A stretch of 64,000 bases of DNA from Anaerobutyricum faecale (GTDB lineage Bacteria > Bacillota > Clostridia > Lachnospirales > Lachnospiraceae), in contig DWWR01000081.1 in the NCBI GenBank assembly GCA_019119645.1, positions 4,433 through 68,432 on the forward strand, written 5' to 3'. The notes under the pieces were generated by a model. The model did not search any database and was not told the DNA's origin. It worked only from the letters and a program-made list of their open reading frames with translations. The first letter of the stretch is position 1, and each line of letters starts with the position of its first letter. Shown here piece after piece: positions 17,768 to 26,365 of this stretch. The translations under genes were made by a program, and so were the position numbers.

Positions 17768-18832
17768 ATGAAACGTATTCTTTTAACCGGCGGAGGAACT
17801 GCCGGACACGTCACACCTAATATGGCTTTGATTCCGGGACTGAAGGAAGCCGGTTATGATATTCATTACGTCGGTTCTTATAACGGGATCGAGCGGAGAT
17901 TAATTGAAGACATGGGGATTCCTTATCACGGAATCTCTTCCGGAAAGCTTCGCCGGTATTTTGATATCAAAAATTTCTCAGACCCTTTCCGGGTGCTGAA
18001 AGGATACGCGGAAGCCTCCCGACTTATGAAAAAGCTGAAACCGAATATTGTTTTTTCCAAGGGCGGTTTTGTGGCAGTTCCTGTGGTTCTGGCGGCCAGA
18101 AGACGGCATATTCCTGTCATCATCCACGAGTCTGACATGACGCCGGGCCTTGCCAACCGTATCTGTATCCCGTCCGCCACCAAGGTCTGCTGCAACTTCC
18201 CGGAGACTTTAAAGAATCTTCCGGAAGACAAGGCGGTCCTGAGCGGTTCTCCTATCCGGAAAGAGCTTTTTGACGGCAGCCGGGAAGAAGGTCTTCGTCT
18301 CTGCGGCTTTGAGGGGGATAAACCGGTTCTCATGGCTATGGGCGGAAGTCAGGGCGCCGCTGCCATCAACAAAGCGCTGCGCTCCAATCTGGACGCGCTG
18401 CTCAGGCAGTTTGATATCATCCACCTGTGCGGAAAAGGTAATTATGATTCTTCTCTGGAAGATAAAAAAGGATACAAACAGTTTGAGTACGCCAAACGGG
18501 AACTGCCGCATCTGTTTGCCATCACCGACCTGATCATCTCCAGAGCCGGCGCCAACGCCATCTGCGAGCTTCTGGCCCTAAAGATACCAAACATTCTGAT
18601 TCCGCTTCCGGCTTCTCAGAGCCGGGGCGATCAGCTCTTAAACGCCGCTTCCTTTGAGAAGTCCGGTTACAGCTACGTTCTGCAGGAAGAAGATATGACC
18701 GATGACAGTCTCTTAAAGGCGGTACAGTATGTTTATGACGAACGTGAGGAATACAAACAGGCTCTGGAAGAGAGCCGCCTCAACGACTCCATTGCGATCA
18801 TTACAGATTTGATTATCAAATATTCTAAATAA
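17768..18832 (+). CDS. murG: MurG, lipid II synthase (GlcNAc transferase)
   Basis: A membrane-associated GT-B enzyme that adds GlcNAc from UDP-GlcNAc to lipid I, the last cytoplasmic step of peptidoglycan precursor synthesis. It has 354 residues from the ATG eight bases after AGGAGG. The N-terminal loop is LTGGGTAGHVTPNMAL, the second glycine loop is MAMGGSQGAAAINKAL, and the donor site carries ISRAGANAICELLALKIPNILIPLP. It is paired with the TSCPD gene rather than with mraY or ftsW, an arrangement I recall as common in this family. No second copy is visible here. Confidence 0.94.
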   Translation: MKRILLTGGGTAGHVTPNMALIPGLKEAGYDIHYVGSYNGIERRLIEDMGIPYHGISSGKLRRYFDIKNFSDPFRVLKGYAEASRLMKKLKPNIVFSKGGFVAVPVVLAARRRHIPVIIHESDMTPGLANRICIPSATKVCCNFPETLKNLPEDKAVLSGSPIRKELFDGSREEGLRLCGFEGDKPVLMAMGGSQGAAAINKALRSNLDALLRQFDIIHLCGKGNYDSSLEDKKGYKQFEYAKRELPHLFAITDLIISRAGANAICELLALKIPNILIPLPASQSRGDQLLNAASFEKSGYSYVLQEEDMTDDSLLKAVQYVYDEREEYKQALEESRLNDSIAIITDLIIKYSK

Positions 18833-18836
18833 GAAA

Positions 18837-18859
18837 TAACGCCGGGTATTCCGGCGTTA
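18837..18859 (+). other. Perfect hairpin after murG
   Basis: TAACGCCGG pairs with CCGGCGTTA over a five-base loop. No T run follows, so it is at best a weak terminator or an mRNA 3' stabiliser. Confidence 0.5.
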
Positions 18860-18922
18860 CAGGCTGTAGATAAAGATGGAGAAGATTTCACGCCAGAGGA
18901 ATTGCATAAAATCGAAGAATAA
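18842..18922 (+). pseudogene. Possible scrap of a gene end
   Basis: A frame reads PGIPALQAVDKDGEDFTPEE and continues LHKIEE to a stop at 18920-18922. It has no start codon and a stop immediately upstream. Composition and codon use look like coding sequence, and a terminator follows at 18940. I infer the 3' end of a lost gene, possibly a leftover of the event that brought in the RhuM gene. The family is unknown. Confidence 0.35.
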
Positions 18923-18939
18923 TAACTCCTAACACATTT

Positions 18940-18970
18940 AAGGCTCCAAAATCCACTTGGGGCCTTTTCA
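18940..18970 (+). terminator. Terminator before the RhuM gene
   Basis: AAGGCTCCAA (18940-18949) pairs with TTGGGGCCTT (18957-18966), one G-T pair, followed by TTC. It closes the murG or gene-scrap transcript. Confidence 0.7.
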
Positions 18971-19003
18971 AACATTTAATAACTTACCATCAGGAGGTGC
19001 AGC

Positions 19004-19999
19004 ATGGAGAATAACGGAAATATATTGATTTATCAGACAGAAACCGGAGAAACCAAAATAGACACTTATTTTAATGATGAAACTATCTGGATGACTCAGA
19101 AAAGCATTGCGGAATTATACCAAACTACTCCCCAAAATATTATTTTACATATAAAAAATATTTATTCCGATGGTGAATTAGATGAGAATTCAACTTGTAA
19201 GAATTACTTACAAGTTCAAACCGAAGGGACACGCAAAGTACAAAGGAATGTAAAAATATATAATCTTCAAGTAATTTTAGCCATTGGATACCGAGTCAGG
19301 AACAATATTGGTATGCATTTTAGAAATTGGGCCTCTTCTGTACTTTCTGAATATATGAAGAAAGGCTTTGCCCTCAATGATGAACGACTTAAAAATCCTA
19401 GAAAATTCGGAGAAGACTATTTTGATGAGCTTCTTGAAAGAATTCGGGATATCAGAGCTTCTGAAAAACGAATGTATCTCAAAATACGTGATATATTTGC
19501 TACGTCAGTAGATTATGACCCAAAAAGCAAACAAGCTCAATTATTTTATAAAACCGTTCAAAACAAGCTTCACTATTCTGTACACGGCCATACTGCTCCA
19601 GAATTAATATTTGAGCGGGCCGACGCCACCAAAGACAATATGGGATTAAAATCTTTTAAAGGTTCTAAGGTAAGAAAATCGGATGTGACAATTGCAAAAA
19701 ATTATTTGAATCAAGAAGAGATTAGTAATTTAAACAGGATTGTAACTATGTATTTAGATTATGCCGAAGATCAAGCCAAACAGCACATTCCCATGTATAT
19801 GAATGATTGGGAACAACGCCTTAATATGTTTTTGCAATTTACAGGAAGGAAGGTTCTTGAGTCAGGAGGTACGATAAGCAGAGAAGAAGCTGACAGATTC
19901 GCAAAAGAACAATACGAACTGTTCGACCATAATAGAAAAAAACTAGAAAATAGCAAAGTAATTATAGACGATTTGCCAACGTTGCCTCATCATTCATAA
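19004..19999 (+). CDS. RhuM family protein
   Basis: 331 residues. The opening ILIYQTETGETKIDTYFNDE followed by TIWMTQKSIAELYQTTPQNI matches the RhuM family, first named for a gene in Salmonella pathogenicity island 3. The N-terminal half has a KilA/BRO-like feel. The rest is helical and charged. The molecular role is not established. Related proteins often sit in mobile islands and near restriction genes, but none are seen here. Start: ATG after CAGGAGGTGCAGC. The gene is clearly richer in A+T than its neighbours and uses different codons, a sign of transfer. It is flanked by a gene scrap and a 12-bp inverted repeat. Confidence 0.85.
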   Translation: MENNGNILIYQTETGETKIDTYFNDETIWMTQKSIAELYQTTPQNIILHIKNIYSDGELDENSTCKNYLQVQTEGTRKVQRNVKIYNLQVILAIGYRVRNNIGMHFRNWASSVLSEYMKKGFALNDERLKNPRKFGEDYFDELLERIRDIRASEKRMYLKIRDIFATSVDYDPKSKQAQLFYKTVQNKLHYSVHGHTAPELIFERADATKDNMGLKSFKGSKVRKSDVTIAKNYLNQEEISNLNRIVTMYLDYAEDQAKQHIPMYMNDWEQRLNMFLQFTGRKVLESGGTISREEADRFAKEQYELFDHNRKKLENSKVIIDDLPTLPHHS

Positions 20000-20035
20000 G
20001 AACAATTATTCCCTGACTGCTATTTTTATATCCTT

Positions 20036-20101
20036 CTCGATTCTGCTCTCGACACTGATATCAAAAACAAATATCTGAAATTTATCGTCAGCAGAATCGA
20101 G
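20036..20101. repeat. 12-bp perfect inverted repeat downstream of RhuM
   Basis: CTCGATTCTGCT (20036-20047) and AGCAGAATCGAG (20090-20101) are exact complements with 42 bases between. It lies between the convergent RhuM and exonuclease genes. No T run follows on either side, so it is an odd terminator. It may be an element end or a recombination site. Confidence 0.6.
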
Positions 20102-20131
20102 TTCAGCTGTGAAAACAAGGATAAATTCATA

Positions 20132-20887
20132 TTATATGTCAATCTCAAGTCCCACCGGACAATGATCAGATCCCATGACTTCCTTATAAATCAGAGCATC
20201 TTTCATCTGCTCTTTGATCCGTTCTGACACCACAAAGTAGTCAATACGCCATCCGGCGTCCTTCTCCCGCGCCTTAAAACGGTAGGACCACCAGGAATAA
20301 GCCCCCGTTTTATCCGGATAGAAATACCGGAAACTGTCCACGAAGCCGGCGTCCAGCAGCTCGGTGAATTTATCCCGCTCCTCCTGGGTGAAACCGGCGT
20401 TCTTTTTGTTGGTTTTCGGGTTCTTTAGGTCGATTTCTTCGTGGGCCACATTCATATCCCCGGTCACGATCACCGGCTTATGGGCATCCAGCTCCTTCAG
20501 ATAATCCCGGAAAACATCTTCCCACCGCATCCGGTAGTCAAGCCTTGCCAGCTCTGACTGGGAATTCGGGGTGTACACCGTCACAAAATAGAAATCTTCG
20601 TATTCCAGCGTGATGACTCTCCCCTCATGGTCATGCTCATCGATACCAATGCCGTATACCACTTCCAGAGGCTTTTTCTTCGTAAAGACAGCAGTGCCGG
20701 AGTACCCTTTTTTCTCCGCATAGTTCCAGTAACATTCATAACCTTCCGGGCAGAAATCAATCTGTCCTTCCTGCAGTTTTGTCTCCTGTACGCAGAAAAT
20801 GTCCGCGTCCGACTCTTTAAAAAAATCTTCAAATCCCTTTTTCATACAGGCCCGAAGCCCGTTTACATTCCAGGATATCAGTTTCAT
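20132..20887 (-). CDS. xth: Exodeoxyribonuclease III / AP endonuclease
   Basis: A DNA base-excision repair enzyme that cuts at abasic sites and trims 3' ends. 251 residues. All family motifs are present in order: SWNVNGLRA, CVQETKL (metal Glu), YTPNSQ, TGDMNVAHEEIDLKNP (catalytic Asp and Asn), and SDHCPVGLEI with the final catalytic Asp-His. AGGAGAATAGGATC precedes the ATG. It is a lone gene on the minus strand. The symbol could also be exoA, as in Bacillus. Confidence 0.96.
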   Translation of the reverse strand: MKLISWNVNGLRACMKKGFEDFFKESDADIFCVQETKLQEGQIDFCPEGYECYWNYAEKKGYSGTAVFTKKKPLEVVYGIGIDEHDHEGRVITLEYEDFYFVTVYTPNSQSELARLDYRMRWEDVFRDYLKELDAHKPVIVTGDMNVAHEEIDLKNPKTNKKNAGFTQEERDKFTELLDAGFVDSFRYFYPDKTGAYSWWSYRFKAREKDAGWRIDYFVVSERIKEQMKDALIYKEVMGSDHCPVGLEIDI

Positions 20888-20999
20888 GATCCTATTCTCC
20901 TATCTGTCATTTATATTTTCAGCGGTTTCGCCTGCCGGCAATGTTTCATCCGCACAGCGATATCGTCTCTTCCGGGCCGCCGGCTTTTCGCCCGGGCTG

Positions 21000-22022
21000 T
21001 TACCGGTATTCCATCCTGATGGAAATATCATTTCCTTCCACGGTCACATGTCCCACGCTTCCGCAGACCAGCGGCATCATCGGGGCCAGATGTCCCAGAT
21101 CCACATCCATGATGATCGGAACATCATAGTGGGCAAGAACCTCCGTTACCGCCCGATATTGATCCATACCCATCATCTCCTCGCCAAAGCAGAGCGGGCG
21201 GCCGATAAGAAATCCCTTTGTGTATTTAAACCAGCCGGCATGTTCCAGCTGCCAGATGGCTCTCCGGATACTCATGACATTTAAGTCACAGGACTCCATA
21301 AACCAGATGATACCGTCTTCTTTATATTTCTCATTGAACGACGCGACCTTATCGAACTTCGTGCCGCAGAGCGTTACCAGGCAGTCCAGGCAGCCGCCCA
21401 GCAGCCGCCCTTCCATCTCACAATCCCTATCCGGAAAACGTTTTAAGACTTTCATTTCTGTGAGATTGTACGGCTCCAGAGGATTTTCCTCTGTCTTGAG
21501 ACTTTCTTTCTCCCACAGGACATATCCGTGAATTTCCTGCTTGCTTCCGGTAAGCAGTCCATAGGCGTCAGCAAGGCTCTCATGCCACGGCTCCATGCCA
21601 AAAGCTGCCGCGCAGGGACCGTAAATGGATGCGGTATCACAGAGGGTGGTCAGAAGAAAGGTGAGGTTCGTGTTATCAGAATAACCCATGAACCACTTCG
21701 GCTCCGCCTGGCGGATGCTGTCAAAATCCACATGATCAAGGATGCCGCACATAAGCTCCCCTCCTCCGCAGGATATGAGCACGTCATTTTCCTGTGAAGT
21801 ATACCACTGATTAAATTCTTCCGCACATTTTTCCGGCGTATTACTGATGCCGATACCACTGCCCTCGTACACATTTGGGCCACAATTCAAATTGTATCCT
21901 TTTTGTACCCAAATTTCTGCAGAATGGTCGAAAGCTGTTTTATATGGCTCAATATTGCACCCGAAAGATGGCGCCACAAAGCCTATTGTTCCTTTTTCAG
22001 GCAGAAATTTCCCATATCTCAT
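21000..22022 (-). CDS. S66 family peptidase (LD-carboxypeptidase / MccF-like)
   Basis: 340 residues. The nucleophile serine is S115 in WFMGYSDNTNL, followed by a Glu in WFMESCDLN and a late His in DVDLGHLAPMMPL, the Ser-Glu-His triad of family S66. Members are either LD-carboxypeptidases that trim muropeptide tetrapeptides for recycling, or MccF-like enzymes that cut microcin C-type aminoacyl nucleotides. The SRQAEPKWFMGYSD context and length favour the MccF-like branch. No microcin genes are near. I chose the internal ATG (MRYGKFLPEKG) with AAAGGGG upstream. An earlier frame adds 27 lysine-rich residues that do not look like the family. Confidence 0.85.
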   Translation of the reverse strand: MRYGKFLPEKGTIGFVAPSFGCNIEPYKTAFDHSAEIWVQKGYNLNCGPNVYEGSGIGISNTPEKCAEEFNQWYTSQENDVLISCGGGELMCGILDHVDFDSIRQAEPKWFMGYSDNTNLTFLLTTLCDTASIYGPCAAAFGMEPWHESLADAYGLLTGSKQEIHGYVLWEKESLKTEENPLEPYNLTEMKVLKRFPDRDCEMEGRLLGGCLDCLVTLCGTKFDKVASFNEKYKEDGIIWFMESCDLNVMSIRRAIWQLEHAGWFKYTKGFLIGRPLCFGEEMMGMDQYRAVTEVLAHYDVPIIMDVDLGHLAPMMPLVCGSVGHVTVEGNDISIRMEYR

Positions 22023-22089
22023 CTTTTTCTTGCCCCTTTCTTTTACATTTTTATTCTTCTGTTTATTGCGTTTTATTACAAATTTGTTA

Positions 22090-22125
22090 ACAACTATTGA
22101 CAAATGTTAATAGTTGTATTAATAT
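22090..22125 (+). promoter_or_regulatory. Strong promoter overlapped by a perfect dyad
   Basis: TTGACA (22097-22102), 17-base spacer, TAATAT (22120-22125). The arms ACAACTATT (22090-22098) and AATAGTTGT (22109-22117) are perfect complements and cover the -35 box and spacer. This is the layout of a repressor operator controlling the secreted peptidase gene. Confidence 0.7.
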
Positions 22126-22167
22126 ATGTCAGGTAAGCGTTAACACATTGACTAAAGGAGATCTATT

Positions 22168-23193
22168 TTGAGAAAATTATATTCAGGAATACCTATTCAT
22201 ATATTTGCGCTGGCACTTACCTGCGGCGGTCTTTTTTTTGCACCTGCTCACCTTCACGCCGAAGAAGCAACTGATGTTCAGGTAGCAGCCACCCAGAATA
22301 CAACTATTTCTACAGAAAATACTATCACAACTTCCACAGATGGGACAAGCAATTCTGATGAAATTATTTCAGAAGACAAAAACACACCGGATTCTGATAT
22401 TCAGGATGACAATTCTCAGGGAAGTACTTCATCTGATAACAATAATTCTGATAACAATTCTTCCGAAGAATCCGGTCAGGGTTCTTCCACCGGGGGAACA
22501 ACCACAGAAACGCCGGCCACTCCGCCGACAGAAGAACAGAAACCGACCACTCCGGCTGCTCCGTCCACACCGGCGAAACCAGCCACTCCGACAAACTCCG
22601 GAAACAGTTCTTCCTCAGCATCACAGGCTCCGGCTTCCAACACAACTTCCGGTAATTCCGGCAAGTCTTCCAAGAAATCTGAGAATACCAACTTAAATCG
22701 TTGGCTGAAGATTTGCGAAAACATGGGAAAGAATCTGAAAAAGAAGAAATTCAAATACAGCAACAGCGGAACCCGTTCCACCTATAAGGGTGCCCTTTCC
22801 AGCGGAAAAAAATCCAACTGCGCGCTTTATGTTTCCTGGTGCCTGCAGCAGTACGGCGCCCTGAAAAAAGGCAGAACATTTTATGTGCGTTCCAGCGGTT
22901 CTCTGAAAAAGAACTTCAGCAAATGGGGCAAAAAGGTCAAAGTCATCCGCGTCAACAAAATCTGTTCCTCCGCAGACCTTCAGAAAGGCGATGTGGTATG
23001 CTGGGCAGGAATCGCTCACTGTAATATCTACGCAGGACGCAACAGCTCCGGTGACCGTTTATGGTACGATGCAGGAAAATCTGCCACATACAGCGGACGT
23101 TCCGGCAGCCGTTTTGAAAATGTAGGAGCAAAAACACAGGGCTATCTTGATTCCAAACGGATTTCCTACATTATCCGCATTAAAAATCTGTAA
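22168..23193 (+). CDS. Secreted NlpC/P60-like Cys-His hydrolase
   Basis: 341 residues with a TTG start seven bases after AAAGGAG. The signal peptide is cut near HLHA-EEA (residue 31). A long Ser/Thr/Asn/Pro-rich acidic linker covers about 32-170. The C-terminal basic domain (about 175-341) has SNCALYVSWCLQQYG with the likely nucleophile C218 and GIAHCNIYAG with H284, plus the DLQKGDVVCW turn, the order seen in NlpC/P60 cell-wall peptidases. The linker probably spans the wall. The substrate is unknown. It stands alone between a strong promoter and a strong terminator. Confidence 0.8.
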   Translation: MRKLYSGIPIHIFALALTCGGLFFAPAHLHAEEATDVQVAATQNTTISTENTITTSTDGTSNSDEIISEDKNTPDSDIQDDNSQGSTSSDNNNSDNNSSEESGQGSSTGGTTTETPATPPTEEQKPTTPAAPSTPAKPATPTNSGNSSSSASQAPASNTTSGNSGKSSKKSENTNLNRWLKICENMGKNLKKKKFKYSNSGTRSTYKGALSSGKKSNCALYVSWCLQQYGALKKGRTFYVRSSGSLKKNFSKWGKKVKVIRVNKICSSADLQKGDVVCWAGIAHCNIYAGRNSSGDRLWYDAGKSATYSGRSGSRFENVGAKTQGYLDSKRISYIIRIKNL

Positions 23194-23217
23194 AATACAT
23201 ACGCTCATACATTATAA

Positions 23218-23282
23218 AGGAGCCGTCGGCACGGACAATTTTTCATTAAAGTTGTCCATGCCGGCGGCTTCTGTTTTATTGG
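23218..23282. terminator. Strong terminator between the hydrolase gene and proC
   Basis: A long imperfect stem starting GCCGTCGGCACGGACAA and closing TTGTCCATGCCGGCGGC, followed by TTCTGTTTTA. It probably serves both converging genes. Confidence 0.85.
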
Positions 23283-23310
23283 ATCAATGAATGATGCCTG
23301 AACGCATCGG

Positions 23311-24090
23311 TTATTCCATAATGGCGTCCACCGCATCAAGAAATGCCGCGCGCAATCCTGCTCTGTCCAGAGCGTTGACACCGCGGATGGTAGTTCCTGC
23401 CGGTGAACATACATTATCTTTCAGGACTCCCGGATGTTCTCCGGTCTTAAGCTGCAGTTTCGCGCTGCCGAGGATCATCTGCGATACCAGTGCATAGGCC
23501 TGCGCTCTCGGTACGCCGTATTTTACACCGGCGTCTCCCAGTGCTTCGATAACCAGATCAATAAACGCAGGACCGCAGCCGATCAGTGTTCCCGCGATCC
23601 CCATGAGATGGGTTGGTATCTCCTCCACAAGTCCCAGCACAGAAAACAGTTCCATCAGTTCTTTTCTTTCCTGTTCTTCCAGAGAATTCGTCTCCTCAAA
23701 TAATAAAACGCCTTCTCCCACCATGGCCGGTGTATTTGGCATGATAAACTGCACCCGGGTGGTCTCGTCAAGAAGTGGTTTATATTTTGCATAATCCCAT
23801 CCGGCTGCAATGGAAATCAGCGCTTTTCCTGCCAGGGCATCTTTATATTCCGCCAGTACTCCTTCAATCTGATACGGTTTACAAGCCATCACAATGGTAT
23901 CCGCCTCCCTGAGAAGGACTTCCATGCTCTCACAGGCTGTAAAGCCGATGGCCTGTGCATTTTTCTTAAGCTTGTCCTGATGCGGCGCATAGGCGTAAAT
24001 ATCACTGCCGTTTACTTTGCCGCTCCTGATGATTCCTTCCGCGATGGCCTTCGCCATATTTCCCATACCGATAAATCCTAATGCTTTCAT
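23311..24090 (-). CDS. proC: Pyrroline-5-carboxylate reductase
   Basis: Last step of proline synthesis: NAD(P)H-dependent reduction of pyrroline-5-carboxylate. 259 residues, slightly short for the family. The dinucleotide loop is GFIGMGNMAKAIAEGI at the N-terminus. The C-terminal signature is present as NVCSPAGTTIRGVNALDRAGLRAA with the characteristic GTT. No proA or proB is nearby. It precedes an unknown gene on the same strand by 75 bases. Confidence 0.95.
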   Translation of the reverse strand: MKALGFIGMGNMAKAIAEGIIRSGKVNGSDIYAYAPHQDKLKKNAQAIGFTACESMEVLLREADTIVMACKPYQIEGVLAEYKDALAGKALISIAAGWDYAKYKPLLDETTRVQFIMPNTPAMVGEGVLLFEETNSLEEQERKELMELFSVLGLVEEIPTHLMGIAGTLIGCGPAFIDLVIEALGDAGVKYGVPRAQAYALVSQMILGSAKLQLKTGEHPGVLKDNVCSPAGTTIRGVNALDRAGLRAAFLDAVDAIME

Positions 24091-24165
24091 GTTCTTTCCT
24101 TTCTTTCTGTGTATATTTCTTATTTTCGCCGGGATTTTATTATTATTCTGATGCGGACCCTTCGT

Positions 24166-24822
24166 TTACATCTTTTCCGGCTTTTGATGGATGTTTTTCC
24201 AGGTGCGCTCATAGATTTGTTTTTCTTCCGGAAAGTGCCTGAGAAAACTGTCTTCCGCCGCCACGGCAAAAAGAGCAAATTCCCGGGACAATCCCAGGCT
24301 CTCCGGCAGATCCACAGTTTTTTCCCGCAGATCTTCCGCGATCTTCACAATCAATTGATCTTCGGAAATCTTCGCCAGATGAAAAAGCACATTTGTATAA
24401 CTTTTATCTGTCTTACAGATGGTGATATAAAAATCAAAAAAGTTCATATATTCATCATACCAGAGATTCTCATATTCCGGATTCTCCTTCTGAAGTTCCG
24501 TCTGAAATGTCTCCCTCACCTGTTCCACAAATGTCCGGACTGTCTTTCTGCCAAAAAACGAACCTTTCTGCCCGGCAGCCATCGGAAGCATCGTCCAGAG
24601 TTTCAGATAGTTATCAGTTCCGTCCTGCTTTCCCTTTCGGTCTAAGTAGCGGGCTTCCCACAGTTTCCGCCGAAGCTGATCTTCCACCTTTTCTTCTGCG
24701 GAAGTCGTTTCCGCCATCCTGTCTTTCAGCATCTCCTGCCTCTTTACGCTGTCGGTTTCCCGGTAATAATTTTCCGGCCACGTGTACTGTACACTGGTCA
24801 TCCATTTATCTCTGTCGATCAT
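24166..24822 (-). CDS. Unknown soluble protein
   Basis: 218 residues from the ATG that follows GGGAGGAGAT. The frame stays open over 100 codons further upstream but without family-like sequence. I do not recognise it. It is charged and helical, with an aromatic C-terminus (ERTWKNIHQKPEKM), WTMLPMAAGQKGSFFGRKT in the middle, and no membrane segments. It is divergent from the LRR gene and shares a 247-base promoter region with it, so joint control is possible. Confidence 0.65.
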   Translation of the reverse strand: MIDRDKWMTSVQYTWPENYYRETDSVKRQEMLKDRMAETTSAEEKVEDQLRRKLWEARYLDRKGKQDGTDNYLKLWTMLPMAAGQKGSFFGRKTVRTFVEQVRETFQTELQKENPEYENLWYDEYMNFFDFYITICKTDKSYTNVLFHLAKISEDQLIVKIAEDLREKTVDLPESLGLSREFALFAVAAEDSFLRHFPEEKQIYERTWKNIHQKPEKM

Positions 24823-24984
24823 ATCTCCTCCCGATATTTTTCCGATGACATTTCTTTTCCCGATATCCGCTCTTTCAATGGATGATTCCTTTTTCAGGCA
24901 GATTACCAGGATTTCCTGCTGCGTTGATTCCAACGTCTTAAGTCTATCACAGAAAAAAAATTTTGTCCCTTTTATTGTAGAAAA

Positions 24985-25031
24985 AATTCTTCCGTGGTAT
25001 GCTATAGGGCAGTGACGCCGGCGGCGTCGCT
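24985..25031 (+). promoter_or_regulatory. Promoter with stem-loop near the transcript start
   Basis: A TTGTAG box, 17 bases and TATGCT suggest a start near 25010. AGTGACGCC and GGCGTCGCT (25011-25031) form a nine-pair stem over a GGC loop, which would put a stable hairpin at or near the 5' end of the LRR mRNA. Such ends usually protect against decay. Confidence 0.4.
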
Positions 25032-25069
25032 GGGAACAAGAAGACAACCAACTATGGAAAATAATAATT

Positions 25070-26263
25070 ATGCTAAACACATACGACGATATTTTTATCG
25101 GGCATCCCGGCAGTTTATCTGCCCAAAAACTTGATATTTTATGGGAACCGGCCGGAGGCGGCGTCCGCATTCTGCGGGTCTACGGGGAACATCCGGTGGT
25201 CATGCTGCCGGAAACCATTGAAGGACTGCCGGTGACAGAAATTGGCGCCTACTGTTTTTCCCGTTCCGAACCCCGGCTGCCGGAGCAGTATTTTCATTAT
25301 CACACAGATATACTACCTGACACAGGTACACGGTCTGATTCAAATGTGCTGCCTGACTCAAATACACAGCCTGACTCTCCGCACGGACCAGACGCCGGGG
25401 CATATGAGAAAGCTGCCGCAGATTCCGAACAGCGCTCGCAGCTTTCCTGTCTCAGCGGCTCTTCCGTGGAGGCTGTCTGGCTGCCGTCTTCCGTTACAAC
25501 CCTTCATAATGCCGCTTTTTATAACTGCAGGAAGCTTCACACCCTCTCCGCAGGTGCCGGCATTCAGTCCATCGGAAGCGACGAATTTATGAATTGTACC
25601 AGCCTTTCCAGGCTGATCATGCGGTGCAGTGACACTGAGGCTGAAGGACTGCCTCTTCTGCTGGAACGTTATGCGGAAGACCTTCTGGTCCTGTTTGTAC
25701 CGGAAGCGGATCCTATTTCCGGCTCTGTTTCGGAAAAACGCACAGAAAATGAAACTGCTTTTTCGGGACATACCGCCGTCTCCGCTGCTTTATTTTTTCC
25801 GGAATATTATGAATGGCTAGATGAGATTTCCCCGGCGCACATTTTCAGCAGAAGTATCCACGGGGAGGGGTTCCGCATGCGAAAATGTTTTGAAAACGGC
25901 CGCATTAATTATGAAAAATACGACCTTTGCTTCGAGAACGCCCTGAAAGTAGAATCTGATGAATCTCTGTGCCGGATTGCCATTCAGCGTCTGCGATGGC
26001 CGAACGGACTGAAAGAAACAGCAGAATCTCTCTATACCGACGCTCTGACAGCCCGGCTTTCCACAGCAATTTCCATGGCCGTAAAAGCAAGGGATCTCCC
26101 TCTGCTTCTGTTTCTCTGCGGATATTTTTCCGCCGGTGATTACAGTGCAGCTATCTCCGCCTGCGTGGATGCAGACTGGGGCGAGGGAAGCGCCCGGCTC
26201 ATGGAAGAACAGCACCGGCACGGCAATTTTGCCGGCAAAAATTTTGACTTTGATGATTTTTAG
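25070..26263 (+). CDS. BspA-type leucine-rich repeat protein, cytoplasmic
   Basis: 397 residues without an export signal. Residues 20-65 and 135-190 have LRR_5 patterns (GVRILRVYGEHPVVMLPETI followed by EGLPVTEIGAYCF; VEAVWLPSSVTTLHNAAFYN). They are split by a Thr/Asp/Pro-rich insertion with TDILPDTGTRSDSN-type repeats. The C-terminal half is a helical domain, perhaps ankyrin-like at the end (RDLPLLLFLCGYFSAGDYSA). There is no good ribosome site. An out-of-frame ATG at 25054 opens a 26-codon frame across the start. The gene heads a unit with the VWA and MoxR genes and may be a scaffold or substrate-recognition part. Confidence 0.75.
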   Translation: MLNTYDDIFIGHPGSLSAQKLDILWEPAGGGVRILRVYGEHPVVMLPETIEGLPVTEIGAYCFSRSEPRLPEQYFHYHTDILPDTGTRSDSNVLPDSNTQPDSPHGPDAGAYEKAAADSEQRSQLSCLSGSSVEAVWLPSSVTTLHNAAFYNCRKLHTLSAGAGIQSIGSDEFMNCTSLSRLIMRCSDTEAEGLPLLLERYAEDLLVLFVPEADPISGSVSEKRTENETAFSGHTAVSAALFFPEYYEWLDEISPAHIFSRSIHGEGFRMRKCFENGRINYEKYDLCFENALKVESDESLCRIAIQRLRWPNGLKETAESLYTDALTARLSTAISMAVKARDLPLLLFLCGYFSAGDYSAAISACVDADWGEGSARLMEEQHRHGNFAGKNFDFDDF

Positions 26264-26365
26264 TAACTATTCGGCCACGCGCCTGCCAAAGCAGTACTGA
26301 CTTATGGCAAGTCTGCTTTTCTAAGGATTCTTGCTCTGGCAGAAACGCACTTTCTTAGAAAGAGA

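Noticed and set aside
19004..19999. Prophage or complete pathogenicity island around RhuM
   Set aside because: There is no integrase, no phage structural gene and no restriction system in the flanks.
20003..20131. Coding-like frame after the RhuM gene
   Set aside because: It has no start codon, and its apparent pattern comes from the 12-bp inverted repeat. The rest is antisense to exonuclease III.
24823..25170. 116-codon extension of the unknown leftward protein
   Set aside because: It crosses the divergent promoter and has no ribosome site. GGGAGGAGAT marks the internal ATG.
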